Origin: Mucidula mucida
Lineage: Eukaryota > Basidiomycota > Agaricomycetes > Agaricales > Physalacriaceae
Direction: 5' to 3'
DNA length: 22,182 nucleotides
Assembly: GCA_015501055.1 (NCBI GenBank)
Contig: JADNYV010000558.1
Span: 1-22,182, forward strand
Shown here piece after piece: positions 8,139 to 16,588 of this stretch; within the stretch, counting starts at the first letter, position 1; every line of letters starts with the position of its first letter. A program made the position numbers and the translations under genes. A model generated the notes under the pieces. It did not search any database. It saw only the letters and a program-made list of their open reading frames with translations, and was not told where the DNA came from.

Positions 8139-9948
8139 CGCGCCGGTAGGAGCTCACGAGGTGTGCGGACGCGGTAGGAGGGGATCTGTTTCTGAAAGTC
8201 AGAGAACAGTAAGCGGGACAACATGTCTGCCATCACGTTGTCAACCCCGCGGATGTGCCGCACACAAACATCAATGCCGGTGCACAGGACAATATCAGCA
8301 ATGACAAGCAGAACAGCATTGTGACTTGACTGTGAAGCAGCCAAAGTGTTAAACACTGAGACGGAGTCCAGACTGTCAGAATGGATTAACAGCCTGCGAG
8401 GCGGAGAGGGATGAGAGGCAGCATCATGAACAGCACAAAGAATAGCTACAAGCTCCCTAAAGAAGGTGTCAACTCCGGTGATGGTTCAGAGTTGATAGCT
8501 AAAGCCATTCCCAGCATAGATGAAAGCGAGGCCCAGATTACTCGCATCTGTCCAATAGACCATATCAGCCTCAGAGTCATCCCACGCCTGCGCATTCACA
8601 AAGCGCACTCCGATGCAGTGTTGTAATGCATTGACAAACCAAGTGAGATCTGCTCTAACCTCAACGTTCAATGGAATGCCTTTGTACTGCAGTGTTTTAC
8701 CGCTCATCTTGCGGTAGAGCTCTGTAAGTGCTGGCCGTGCCCAAGGCAGCACATTAAGAGCCCAGTTGAGATACCCACCCAAGGACTGCCACTCCTTGAG
8801 TACAGGCTTTTGCTGGGACAAGAACGACTGAATGGTGGTGATCATGTCCGCAATGGAGTCTGGTGAGAGAGAGATAGACCCGTGAACAGTGTCTAACCAG
8901 AAACCAATGATTTTTAGCTGAGGACCGTGTTCCTGCTTCTTATCTTCGTATGGGATGCCCAAAGAGTCCCACAGAAGGAGAAGCTGGACTTGACGTCGGG
9001 GACGTCGCTGTCCATGAAAGAGCACCAGATTGTGATTGGTGTCCCAGCCATAGTAGTCATCCATGTAGTCGTGCAGGTCTGGTATATCTAGCTCCCAAGC
9101 AACCCAGTTAACCAGGCCAGAGAACGAACACCAGCAGTATGGTGATGCACGACTGCCAAAGATGAGACGGCGCACAATGTGATAGCGGCTGTCGACAATG
9201 ACAACTTGTTGTAGCTGCCAAATGGGATGAACGGGGAGATTGAGGAACGCTTTAGAGATGTCGCTCTTGAAAAGCAGGATCTCCTCGTGAGGATGAGCTT
9301 GTAGGACATCATGCAGTACCTGCCCAAAGGAGTGCATATCGTCGTACTTGACTTTGGCATCGGCTCTGGCAATGCCGTCATTGAGACCGTTGCCTGTATG
9401 GTCCATGACGACGCGTGGTTTACCCTTCTGCCAGACCACAAACATGGGTGACAAGCGCATTCCAGGCAAGAGCTTAAAGCCTTCTGGAAGCGCAGGGGAC
9501 CAGCGGCCAGCAGCAACTTCTTGATCTCGCTGTTTGCGCAGCTCAACAAGATCGCACTCCTCAGTAGAGTAGTTGTCTCTAATCTTGTCTCTGAGGTGCG
9601 CTTCCCACTGACCATCATGTAGAGGCCAGAACCCTTCACGGAGTGAGCGGATGATCGAGCTCACAAAGGGCTGATTGGGATGTTTGGCAAGAAGCCGCTC
9701 AAAGCGGTCAATGTCGATAGGTGTGCTGACTTGATGTAGTCAGCTACTGCAGCAAGAGACTGCTGGATGGAGGAGTCGTTGAGAATTTGCTGAGGAGGTA
9801 AAGGAAGCGGAGGAGCAGTGTAAGTGGAAGAGATGCTCGAAGGCGTTTTAGATTGTGATAGTACATTGGTAGTAAATACATAACCGCGCTTAAAGCGTGG
9901 TGGTGGTGGTACAGCGTCTGATTCACGCTTCAACGACTTAGGCTTCAT
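8120..9948 (-). pseudogene. RT-RNase H (pol), copy B, broken
   Basis: The likely start is the ATG at 9946-9948, which lies within the last codons of gag (11-nt overlap, different frame). One base is missing near 9730 (GCTGACTTG where copy A has GCTGACCTTG). The frame is then open from about 9664 through the RT box YMDDYYGWD to the start of RNase H. There a CGA arginine codon has become TGA (8486-8488), a C to T change at a CpG. The remaining RNase H runs to 8120 and lacks nine bases (codons for a Met-Glu-Pro stretch seen in C) close to its end. The full-length product would be about 610 residues. Confidence 0.85.
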
Positions 9949-11289
9949 CAGCGCCGCCTGAACTCGCTCCTGAACGAGCGACTGCTCGTTTGGCTTCGAG
10001 GAGGATGAGGCAGGCTGGTTGGCTCTTGGCTGTGTGCTTTCCTCCGCACTCACTGCAAGAACCGTGAAGACGGCCTGCGGAGCACGGAGATGAGCATTTA
10101 CCCAGATTCCAATTCTGGCAAACAACGCGACGACGTGTCGCAGACTGTGAGCTGCCAGAGTCAGAGGACCGCTTGCGAGGATTTGCTCCCTCAGAGGTGC
10201 GCAACATCTCAGAGAGAAGAGGAAGCTGGAGCGCAGTGCGATCATCGAGATGGAAAGGAGAGTTAGCATAGCGAATGCGAGTCTCCTTATCACAGCGAAT
10301 AGGGAACGCTGGATTCGAGGGTGTAGCGCGAAACAGCTCAATGATGAGCGCGCGGTAACCCCGGAGTTCGTCCTTGCGGTGAGGGTAGATGAGCCCAACA
10401 CCGGTGGCATACGCATCGAAGACGCGTGTCCACTCGGACTCTTGGGTGAGGGTGCGGCGAGCAGTGGACTGGTCCTTGCGCATGATGACGTAGCCACCGG
10501 CAAAGTCCTTGGTGTCCTCCTGCTGATTTGTGCCAGAGTGAATGGAGGCAAAGAGCTTCTCAAAATCCACATACTGCTCCAGCACAATGGAGCGCCAGAA
10601 GGAGCGCGCAAATGGATCATGGAGTGACTGCATCTGACACGCATTGATGATAGCGTCAATGTCCTTCTCAGTAGTGAGGAGACGTCGAATGCGCTGAGTC
10701 TCCTCATATGAGGAGTGAGGTTGGAGGGAGCTGCAAGCTGCGCAAGATGCGGAGCTGCAGCGAGGACTGAAGCAGAGATGCCGGACGGAGTAGACTCTGC
10801 TCCAAGGAGCCTAGAGAGCAACGAAGCTGATAACGGACCAGCCACGGGTCCGGCGGCTGAAGCGGGCTGCGCGGCAGGCGCTGTAGCAGCAGCAGCATCG
10901 AGCTGCGCTGCGAACGCGGCCCAAGCGGCCTCTTCAACGGCACACCTTCGCGCCTCTTCATCCAGCTCTCGTTGGAATGTAGCATCGCGCTCAGGAGTCC
11001 TATCGTGCTCGGGAGCCTTGTCCGGCTTCTTGCGCTGTTCAATGATTTGGGCGACTTGTTCGATATAGTCGTCCATTTCGCCAGCAGACGCGCCGGTTTT
11101 GCGGGCAAGCTGCAAGAACTCGCCTTGGGATTTGATAGACCCATCCGCAAACCGCTTGACAAGGTCCTGAAGCTGCTCAGCGCGCAAGCGAATCGCTTCG
11201 CGCTCGTCTGGATCCTGATCATAGGGCGAATGGGGGCGAGGAGGTGAATGATTGCGAGAGATACCATCGAGCTCATCAACATCAGACAT
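9938..11289 (-). pseudogene. Gag-like protein, copy B, single frameshift
   Basis: Homologue of the intact Gag of copy C. One base is missing near 10705 (CTCCTCATATGAGG here; the reverse complement of copy C gives CTCCTCGATATGAGG). This shifts the frame after about residue 193. The remaining part, including the C-terminal Cys/His cluster, is open in the original frame from about 10633 to 9938. Because the N-terminal frame then runs into the overlapping pol frame, a naive translation gives a long hybrid reading down to 9661 with no biological meaning. Confidence 0.85.
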
Positions 11290-12578
11290 GATCCGCTTCC
11301 TGGTTCAGGAACGTTGTCAGCAGAATGTGCACCTAAGGCTGTCTGCGCAGGCTTCTCGCCCTCTTGCTGCCTTTTGGCCAGTCTAACACTCAGAACGCGA
11401 ATGCCCTCGCAAAGAGAACACCCAGGTTGTAAGCGAATAGAGGGCGCCTGAGCTGGGTACCGACCGATCCTTAACCAAGCCTATCGAACACTCAGAGAGC
11501 GAACGTGTTACGGCGCACTCAGAGAGCGAACTCGTCTATCAATCAGCGCCCTGATTTACACTCCTTGGTAGGAGTCAGGCACACGCTGTACAACCGGGTG
11601 TTGAACGCGGTCGCAAGCACAGGTTGAGCTGTACCACTGATCGACGATGACAAGGAAGTACAAGGAGGATACCGAGTCCAGGGAGGTATAGCACGCTGAG
11701 CGGAGTATTGAGCTCGATAAGCGGTGGTGAGCCGCTTGGAGAGGGATGTGTGGTGTAGCCACAGGGAAAGGACACAAAAATGCGGAGCTAACTGTGACCA
11801 GATAACACAGGTTAGCTGGAGGGGAGTGAGAGGGTGCAGAGAGCGCACCTGTGACCAGATAGCCCACAGAATGTCCTTGAGAAGGAGTCCTTTGGAAAGG
11901 AATGGGTATCTGGGCACAAAATGGGCATCAGCTCTGAAGAGCTGGATGTGAGACATTGGCACATACTGGAAGCAGGGAGAGCAGCGGGAGCGCTAGCGCT
12001 CTGGGGCCGGAGCGGACACTTCCAATAGGGTTCTAGGGTGCCAGTACATCAGTCCTGAGCAGGAGGACCGAGTAGAGCGAGTGGTGCTTGCCTGGGAGAG
12101 CAAAAGTGCGAATTCCCTCAAAATGGGCACTTTGGACCTGTCTGGACTGGTTTTGGGCTGGGTAGGCGGCTTCAGACAGTGCTCTAGAGGTGTATGGCAT
12201 CAGTCCTGAGCAAGAGGACTGGAGGAATCACAAACTGCTTGTCTCTGTGAGATGATGATGGTAAGAGACAAAGAGGCAGAGTGTGTGGACTCTTGCTTAA
12301 ACCTCCCAGGGCGCCCTGTGAGTGGCCTCTGTTGTTACTACAACACCAGACACAGGCTGGGTAAGTCCAGGAAGAGCCCAGAGAGTGGGCTCGCTGCAGT
12401 AGGAGCAGCAGAGAGCGAACATGATACAGCTTTAAAGTGAAATGAGTGTTTGACTTGATTTAAGCTGTCTCATTGAACTCTCTTGAGTAGGAAGTTGGGT
12501 AAAGGGGTAAGGTGGGGTGTGGAGTGTGCAGAGGCCTCTGAAAACGCTCCCTACCCTTGGAATCCGCGTTTACATCGA
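11290..12578 (-). other. 5' leader of YR copy B
   Basis: About 1.29 kb between the element's 5' terminus and the gag ATG, almost identical to 16587-17875 of copy C. It holds a perfect 14-bp palindrome (GAGCGCTAGCGCTC, 11988-12001), two similar hairpins containing GTCCT and AGGAC (about 12052-12068 and 12202-12220), and two copies of CACTCAGAGAGCGAAC (11489-11504, 11516-11531). Promoter and packaging signals should be here, but no TATA box is obvious to me. Confidence 0.7.
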
Positions 12579-13904
12579 TGACTGTACTTCCTTCTTCTTC
12601 GTCGGCTCCTTCCATTCCTTCACTACGGCCACTTTTGCCGGATCCATCTTCACTTCTCCTCCTCCAACAATAACTCCCAAGTAATCTACAGTATGTGCCT
12701 CAAAACTACATTTCTCGGGTTTTAGATACAACTTATTTACTCGCAATATCTCTAATACTTGTCGTACAATATGCCTATGTTCTTCCAATGTGTTCGTAAA
12801 GATAAGTATGTCGTCTAAGTAAACTATAACATGTCCTTCATCGATCAACTCCTTCAGAATATGATTCATGAACGATTGGAACGTTGCCGGCGAGTTTGTA
12901 AGTCCGAAGAACATGACTGAGGGCTCGAACAGGCCTCGGTTTGTTCTAAACGCCGCTTTCCACTCATCACCTTCTTTGATCCGGATGTTATTGTAACCCC
13001 ATCGGACATCCATCTTTGTGAAAACCTTTGCTCCCTTCAGCTTGTCGATAAGCTCCTGAATCAACGGCAAGGGGTATCGGTTCTTGATTGTCATGTCGTT
13101 CAACTTCCGATAATCCTGTACTGGCCGAAGGCTTCCATCCTTCTTTTTGACAAAGAAGAAGGGTGATGCCATAGGTGAAATTGATGGCCGTATACGTCCC
13201 GTCCATATGTTTTCTTCCAGGAACTCATCTAACGCCTTCTGCTCGGATGGACTAAGGGGATAAACCTTGCAGTCAACTGGTTTGGAACCAGGCGTAAGTT
13301 CTATCGCGTGATCCCAGGGTCTTTGCTCCGGTAACTTGTCAAAGTCCGCCTTGCTGAATACATCGGAAAATTCCTCGATGTAAGGTGCAGCAGCGGATGA
13401 AGGCTGTTGTGATCTCAGCTTTTCACCGCTTTTGCGATAGTTGTCCCAGTCCATCCAGAACAAACGCTCTCCCTCTTCCAACTTCTCTTCTACGTCTTCT
13501 CCTTCATCTTCCGGTGAGTCGTACTCGGGTAGATAGCCGCAACGGTCTGGGCATCGATCAAAAGTCAACGTGGATTCCGTCCAGTTGATCGTGGGGTTGT
13601 GATATCGTAACCAATCTAGCCCCAAAAAGATGCTTGTTTTGCCAAGATTGGTGACGGCCAACTCGATCTTTTCTGCGTGATCACCGATCTTCATCCGAAC
13701 CTCCACAAAACCTTCGATTGCTCCTCCCTCGTTTAGGGTTCCATCCGCATTGTAGACAGGGAGCTTGACCGGTAACTCCTTGATCGGGAGTCCGTTCTTC
13801 TCGACGAATTCTTTATTGACGCAAGAACCCGTTGCTCCACTGTCAAGGAGGGCACTCGTTTCCCATTCAGAGCCTGTGTGTACGCTCTCTATGGTTACTC
13901 GGAG

Positions 13905-14270
13905 TTTCATGTCCTGCCCCTTTGTTCCCCAGATGTACTTCCTCGACTTTTTCAACTCCGTCACAACTTCCACCGCAGCTTCCTTTGTCAATGCTCTGAT
14001 CGCCATCACCTTCTCCTTCGTCGCTTCTCTTTCTCTCTGCTCCGGCATCCATGCTCTCAGAATTCCCACTGCTCTTGACACGTCAAGTTTCATGTCCTGC
14101 CCCTTTGTTCCCCGGATATACTTCCTCAACTTTTTTAACTCCGTCACAACTTCCACCGCAGCTTCCTTTGTCAATGCTCTGATCGCCATCACCTTCTCCT
14201 TCGTCGCTTCTCTTTCTCTCTGCTCCGGCATCCATGCTCTCAAAATTCCCACTGCTCTCGGCACGTCATC
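13905..14270 (-). repeat. 183-bp in-frame tandem duplication in gypsy pol
   Basis: Units 13905-14087 and 14088-14270 are direct repeats of 183 bp (61 codons), differing at about seven positions by eye. The duplication keeps the reading frame and lies between the gag-pol junction and the protease. Both units encode the charged [14 protein letters not shown] and VVTELKK region. Confidence 0.9.
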
Positions 14271-14440
14271 CTCTCTTAGCCGTTGTGCGATCCACTCGGG
14301 CATATTTGGCTCAAATCTTTCTTTCGCAGGTTTTGGTGGTAAAGTTGTCGATGATATTTTAGATGTTTCAGTACCCGTACTGTAAATAGAATCTGCATCT
14401 GACGACCCTTTCCTTGATGACTGCTCCGGCAGGACTGCGT

Positions 14441-15370
14441 CTACTGCGGGAGCTTCGCAAAACCCAACTCTTCGGCCAGCTTCCTCTTCTCTTTGTCATT
14501 CATTTTGGTCCATAGGCCCCGAATTGTCTGGGGTCGACCCTTCTTGGGACAAAACCTGCTGACATGGCCGTGTTCGCCACAGCTGAAGCAGAGTCCCCTT
14601 CGACGTGCATTGTCGATGTCCATCGGCCTGCCGGCTCCTCCATAGGTAACGCCGGTGGCATCTCGTCGTGTGATCGGCGTTGGAGGTGGGTTCGTAGGAT
14701 TAGCTCTCGATGTAGCCACCTGCGGAGCTTGAGGCCGGGACTGCATGCCGGACCTCTTGCTCGCCGCCCGCCTTCTCCACAGCTGATCGATCTGAAGGAT
14801 CTGTGCCTTCCAATCCTTGTACTTCTCTGGCAACCCGTCTCGGCTGCCATAGATCTGGTCGATGATCTTCTCGTTGACATTGGTCTCGAGAAGTCGTACG
14901 ACGAATGCGTCATCCTTTGAGTATCCTGCCTGAGTGAGCAGGACCTCGAACTTCTGGAAGAAATCTTGAGCGGTGTCTTGCCCCTGGCGCAACCGCTCGA
15001 TCTGGTCTTGCGCGTCTCGCGCGAGGTTGGAATCCACAAATCGCTCCTTCAAGTCTTCCTTGAACTCCGTCTAAGAGACTGTCCATTCCTCTTCTTCCTC
15101 ATCGAAGTTCTGGTCCGAGTAGTTCTGGACCCATGCATCTACATGATCTCCTCGGATGTAGGAGAGAACAACATTGATCCTTTCGGAGTCAGATGTGAGG
15201 TTGTTCTTCTTGTCACGGATGTATGTGAACATCGATCGCCACCAGCTCTTGTACTTGGACTTGTCCCCGTCATAGTTGTAAGGCTTGTTGACAAGGGATC
15301 GGCCTTTGGTTTTGTCATTGGCGTGATGAGCGGATGTGTGATGAGCGGCTTCGGGTGCTTCGTTGGACAC
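14441..15370 (-). pseudogene. Gypsy Gag with one in-frame TAG
   Basis: Capsid/nucleocapsid protein of 309 codons. The N-terminal part has the retrotransposon Gag pattern (YDGDKSKYKSWWRSMF, then YIRGDHVDAWVQNY, and after the stop KERFVDSNLARDAQDQIERL). A CCHC zinc knuckle CFSCGEHGHVSRFC lies at about residues 261-274. Codon 100 is TAG (15071-15073), between TVS and TEFKEDLKERF. Family members usually have a tryptophan here, so TGG to TAG is the likely change. Otherwise the frame is open. The gag stop at 14441-14443 lies six codons after a GGGTTTT heptamer that could shift ribosomes into pol. Confidence 0.85.
14459..14465 (-). promoter_or_regulatory. Candidate -1 ribosomal frameshift site GGGTTTT
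   Basis: On the minus strand the heptamer is phased as G GGT TTT in the gag frame, which fits the X XXY YYZ rule. A one-base backward slip gives GGG TTT TGC, the frame of pol, which is open from here through the protease and RT. The gag stop follows six codons later. I have not modelled a downstream stem-loop or pseudoknot. Confidence 0.6.
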
Positions 15371-15954
15371 GATGAATCGGGGTGATAGGATCGGAGAGTG
15401 AAAGGGTGAAAGTGGGGATATGGGTGATGCGGATTTGGATGAAACGGGTGAGGGAATAGAGGTTTGGATGAATAAGGAGGAGTCGCCTAGATCTGAAATA
15501 GAATCCAGGACTTGGTAGGGTGGGGAATGATGATGTGTATCGTAAGGTAAGTAAAGTAGGTAGGTATCGTAACTGTCTACGCTATTTTACCGACTACTGA
15601 CTACGTATCTACGGAGCCCAAGAGCTCGTCACAAGTTCGTAATTGCCCAGCCGACGTCCCTCTGGTGTGAGGTAAGCCGAAGTTTTCCTGGGAACGGGGG
15701 TTGACCCGTAAACAGCGCCCACTGAAGTGCAACTGCCAAAAGTTCGTTCTCGTGAGAGCGGCTACTTCCAGCACCCGAGGCAGTTATCTCTAACTGTTAG
15801 CCGGCGCTACTGGGACCAATACACAGTATGCGGACGTGCGCTGGAATTAGGAATCCGTTGATCTGTAAACAGGGAAAGGGGATAGGGAAATGTGCGATGA
15901 TCAAACAGCAAAGTGCTGATCGACGATCAGGGATGTGTGGTAGGTGGTAGAAAG
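15371..15954 (-). other. Gypsy 5' leader between primer site and gag
   Basis: About 580 nt with no credible open reading frame. It is the untranslated leader of the gypsy genomic RNA and would carry packaging signals, but I recognise no specific motif. Confidence 0.6.
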
Positions 15955-15966
15955 TAGTTCCGATCT
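15955..15966 (-). promoter_or_regulatory. Candidate self-priming primer binding site
   Basis: The minus strand reads AGATCGGAACTA, separated by two bases (GA) from the LTR end TAACA at 15969. It is the exact 12-nt complement of TAGTTCCGATCT inside the same LTR (16085-16074 on the minus strand), which lies where transcription should begin. In Tf1 the 5' end of the RNA folds back onto such a site and primes reverse transcription. No match to a tRNA 3' end is apparent. Confidence 0.75.
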
Positions 15967-16073
15967 TCTGTTAGCGACTGACTAAGCCACGAGACTCAAC
16001 CAGGTACCACAACAAGAACTAAGGGAGAAGACGTTCGCGTTCGTAAGACTAGGCTAGGCCAGGTGTATAAACG

Positions 16074-16085
16074 AGATCGGAACTA
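16074..16085 (-). promoter_or_regulatory. Presumed transcript start / self-primer segment in the LTR
   Basis: The minus strand reads TAGTTCCGATCT starting at 16085. It is perfectly complementary to the 12 nt next to the LTR end (15955-15966) and lies 32 nt downstream of the first T of the TATA box. That is the normal distance to a start site, so it should form the first bases of the RNA. Confidence 0.7.
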
Positions 16086-16109
16086 AAGTACAATGATACT
16101 ACACTACTG

Positions 16110-16117
16110 CTTATATA
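16110..16117 (-). promoter_or_regulatory. TATA box of the gypsy LTR
   Basis: TATATAAG on the minus strand, first T at 16117. The same box occurs in the solo LTR at 5688, with the same 32-nt distance to the start segment. Conservation of box and spacing between two diverged LTRs supports a promoter role. Confidence 0.7.
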
Positions 16118-16497
16118 CTAGTAAGTCTGTGTTTGAAGCTCCTTGTCCATACGCGTTTCCACTAGGGATGCTCCACGCCCTTGACCCAGTGTTGTATGCT
16201 ACTAGTCCGTGAAACCATTAAATACAAGTGGTGACTGCATGTAAGTAATAATACTGAAACGACCATGTGTGCTACGAGTGTCGGCGGTGTGTATACAATA
16301 GGGAGTCCATGAGGTGTCGGCATGTATGATGTCATCCATGTGTTGGGCGTGTGTCCGACATGAGTACGGCTTCGGTAATGAAAAGGGGTATGATCGGTGA
16401 CGAAACAGATGATGAAACGGTCCGTTGGTTGATAAGACAAGGCTCCCGATAAGATATGATAAGATGTGGAAATGTGAAAATATGGCGATTCATAACA

Positions 16498-16588
16498 ATC
16501 AGCACTGACACATATTCTTGAATTACTGTTTGAGTAAGAATAACAGTGATTCAAGTTATACAGTGGACCTGTCCTTTTACCCTTGTTC
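16498..16588 (+). repeat. 91-bp repeat, copy 2, interrupted by YR copy C
   Basis: Matches 6791-6881 with one difference. Its left edge abuts the gypsy 5' LTR and its right edge is the insertion point of copy C (TTGTTC|GATGTAAAC). The inverted repeat arms are at 16517-16530 and 16542-16555. Confidence 0.85.

Larger units (their letters stand above)
6970..12578 (-). mobile_element. YR (Ngaro/DIRS-like) retrotransposon copy B, full length
   Basis: A complete 5.6-kb copy from the 3' terminus (ACCTATGCTTG at 6970) to the 5' terminus (ACATCGA ending at 12578). The order on the minus strand is leader, gag, pol, YR, 3' UTR. It has no LTRs, and no target duplication is visible between its flanks. The YR gene is intact. 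Gag has one frameshift; pol has a frameshift, a nonsense codon and a 9-bp deletion. The 5' end lies inside the RT thumb region of the gypsy element, but the left flank is not the other half of that element. YR plus RT-RNase H without an integrase places it in the DIRS order. Ngaro is the most likely family because no methyltransferase or inverted termini are seen, but split direct repeats were not found either. Confidence 0.9.
12579..14465 (-). pseudogene. Gypsy Pol fragment: linker, protease and RT (3'-truncated)
   Basis: Open in the -1 frame relative to gag from the slippery site onwards, with an ATG at 14303 as the first in-frame methionine. Residues below count from that ATG. A 61-residue segment containing [15 protein letters not shown] occurs twice in tandem (about residues 12-133). 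The aspartic protease has LLDSGATGS with Asp154, followed by [18 protein letters not shown] follows with [20 protein letters not shown], then the catalytic YLDDILIF at residue 495 (12810-12821). The reading ends at KKKEVQS, just before the usual FLGF-type continuation, because copy B's terminus begins. RNase H and integrase are missing, so it is a truncated gene even though the visible part has no stop. Confidence 0.85.
12579..16497 (-). mobile_element. Ty3/gypsy retrotransposon with 5' LTR, gag and partial pol
   Basis: On the minus strand the order is 5' LTR (16497-15969), primer site, ~0.6-kb leader, gag, protease and RT. The sequence stops within the RT thumb region exactly where the 5' end of YR copy B begins. 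RNase H, integrase and the 3' LTR are absent from this window. The 12-nt LTR/PBS complementarity points to the self-priming (Tf1/Tf2-like) group. Gag carries one nonsense codon; pol is open as far as it goes. Confidence 0.9.
15969..16497 (-). repeat. 5' LTR of the gypsy element
   Basis: A 529-bp LTR. On the minus strand it starts TGTTATGAATCGCC at 16497 and ends CGCTAACA at 15969, with TGTTA/TAACA termini. It is homologous along its length to the solo LTR at 5369-5838. It contains a TATA box and the self-complementary start segment. The flank at 16498 begins ATCAG, which would be the 5-bp target duplication, but the 3' LTR is not in the window to confirm it. Confidence 0.9.

Noticed and set aside
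10715..11068. Ala-rich open frame opposite gag (also 18097-18450)
   Set aside because: It is antisense to a well-supported Gag coding region and typical of GC-rich shadow frames.
9661..11289. 542-codon open frame in copy B
   Set aside because: It joins the true N-terminus of Gag to the overlapping pol frame through a one-base deletion near 10705; it is not a natural fusion.
12252..12440. 62-codon open frame in the leader, also at 16725-16913
   Set aside because: Short, in opposite orientation to the element's genes, in DNA nearly identical between copies; no domain recognised.
6970..12578. Target site duplication around YR copy B
   Set aside because: The flanks (ending TTATTA on the left, starting TGACTG on the right) share no repeat. 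Absence is expected for YR integration.
13765..14385. 206-codon plus-strand open frame with Phe/Ser-rich, membrane-like segments
   Set aside because: It is the reverse strand of the gypsy linker and protease, including the tandem duplication; the minus strand has recognisable motifs.
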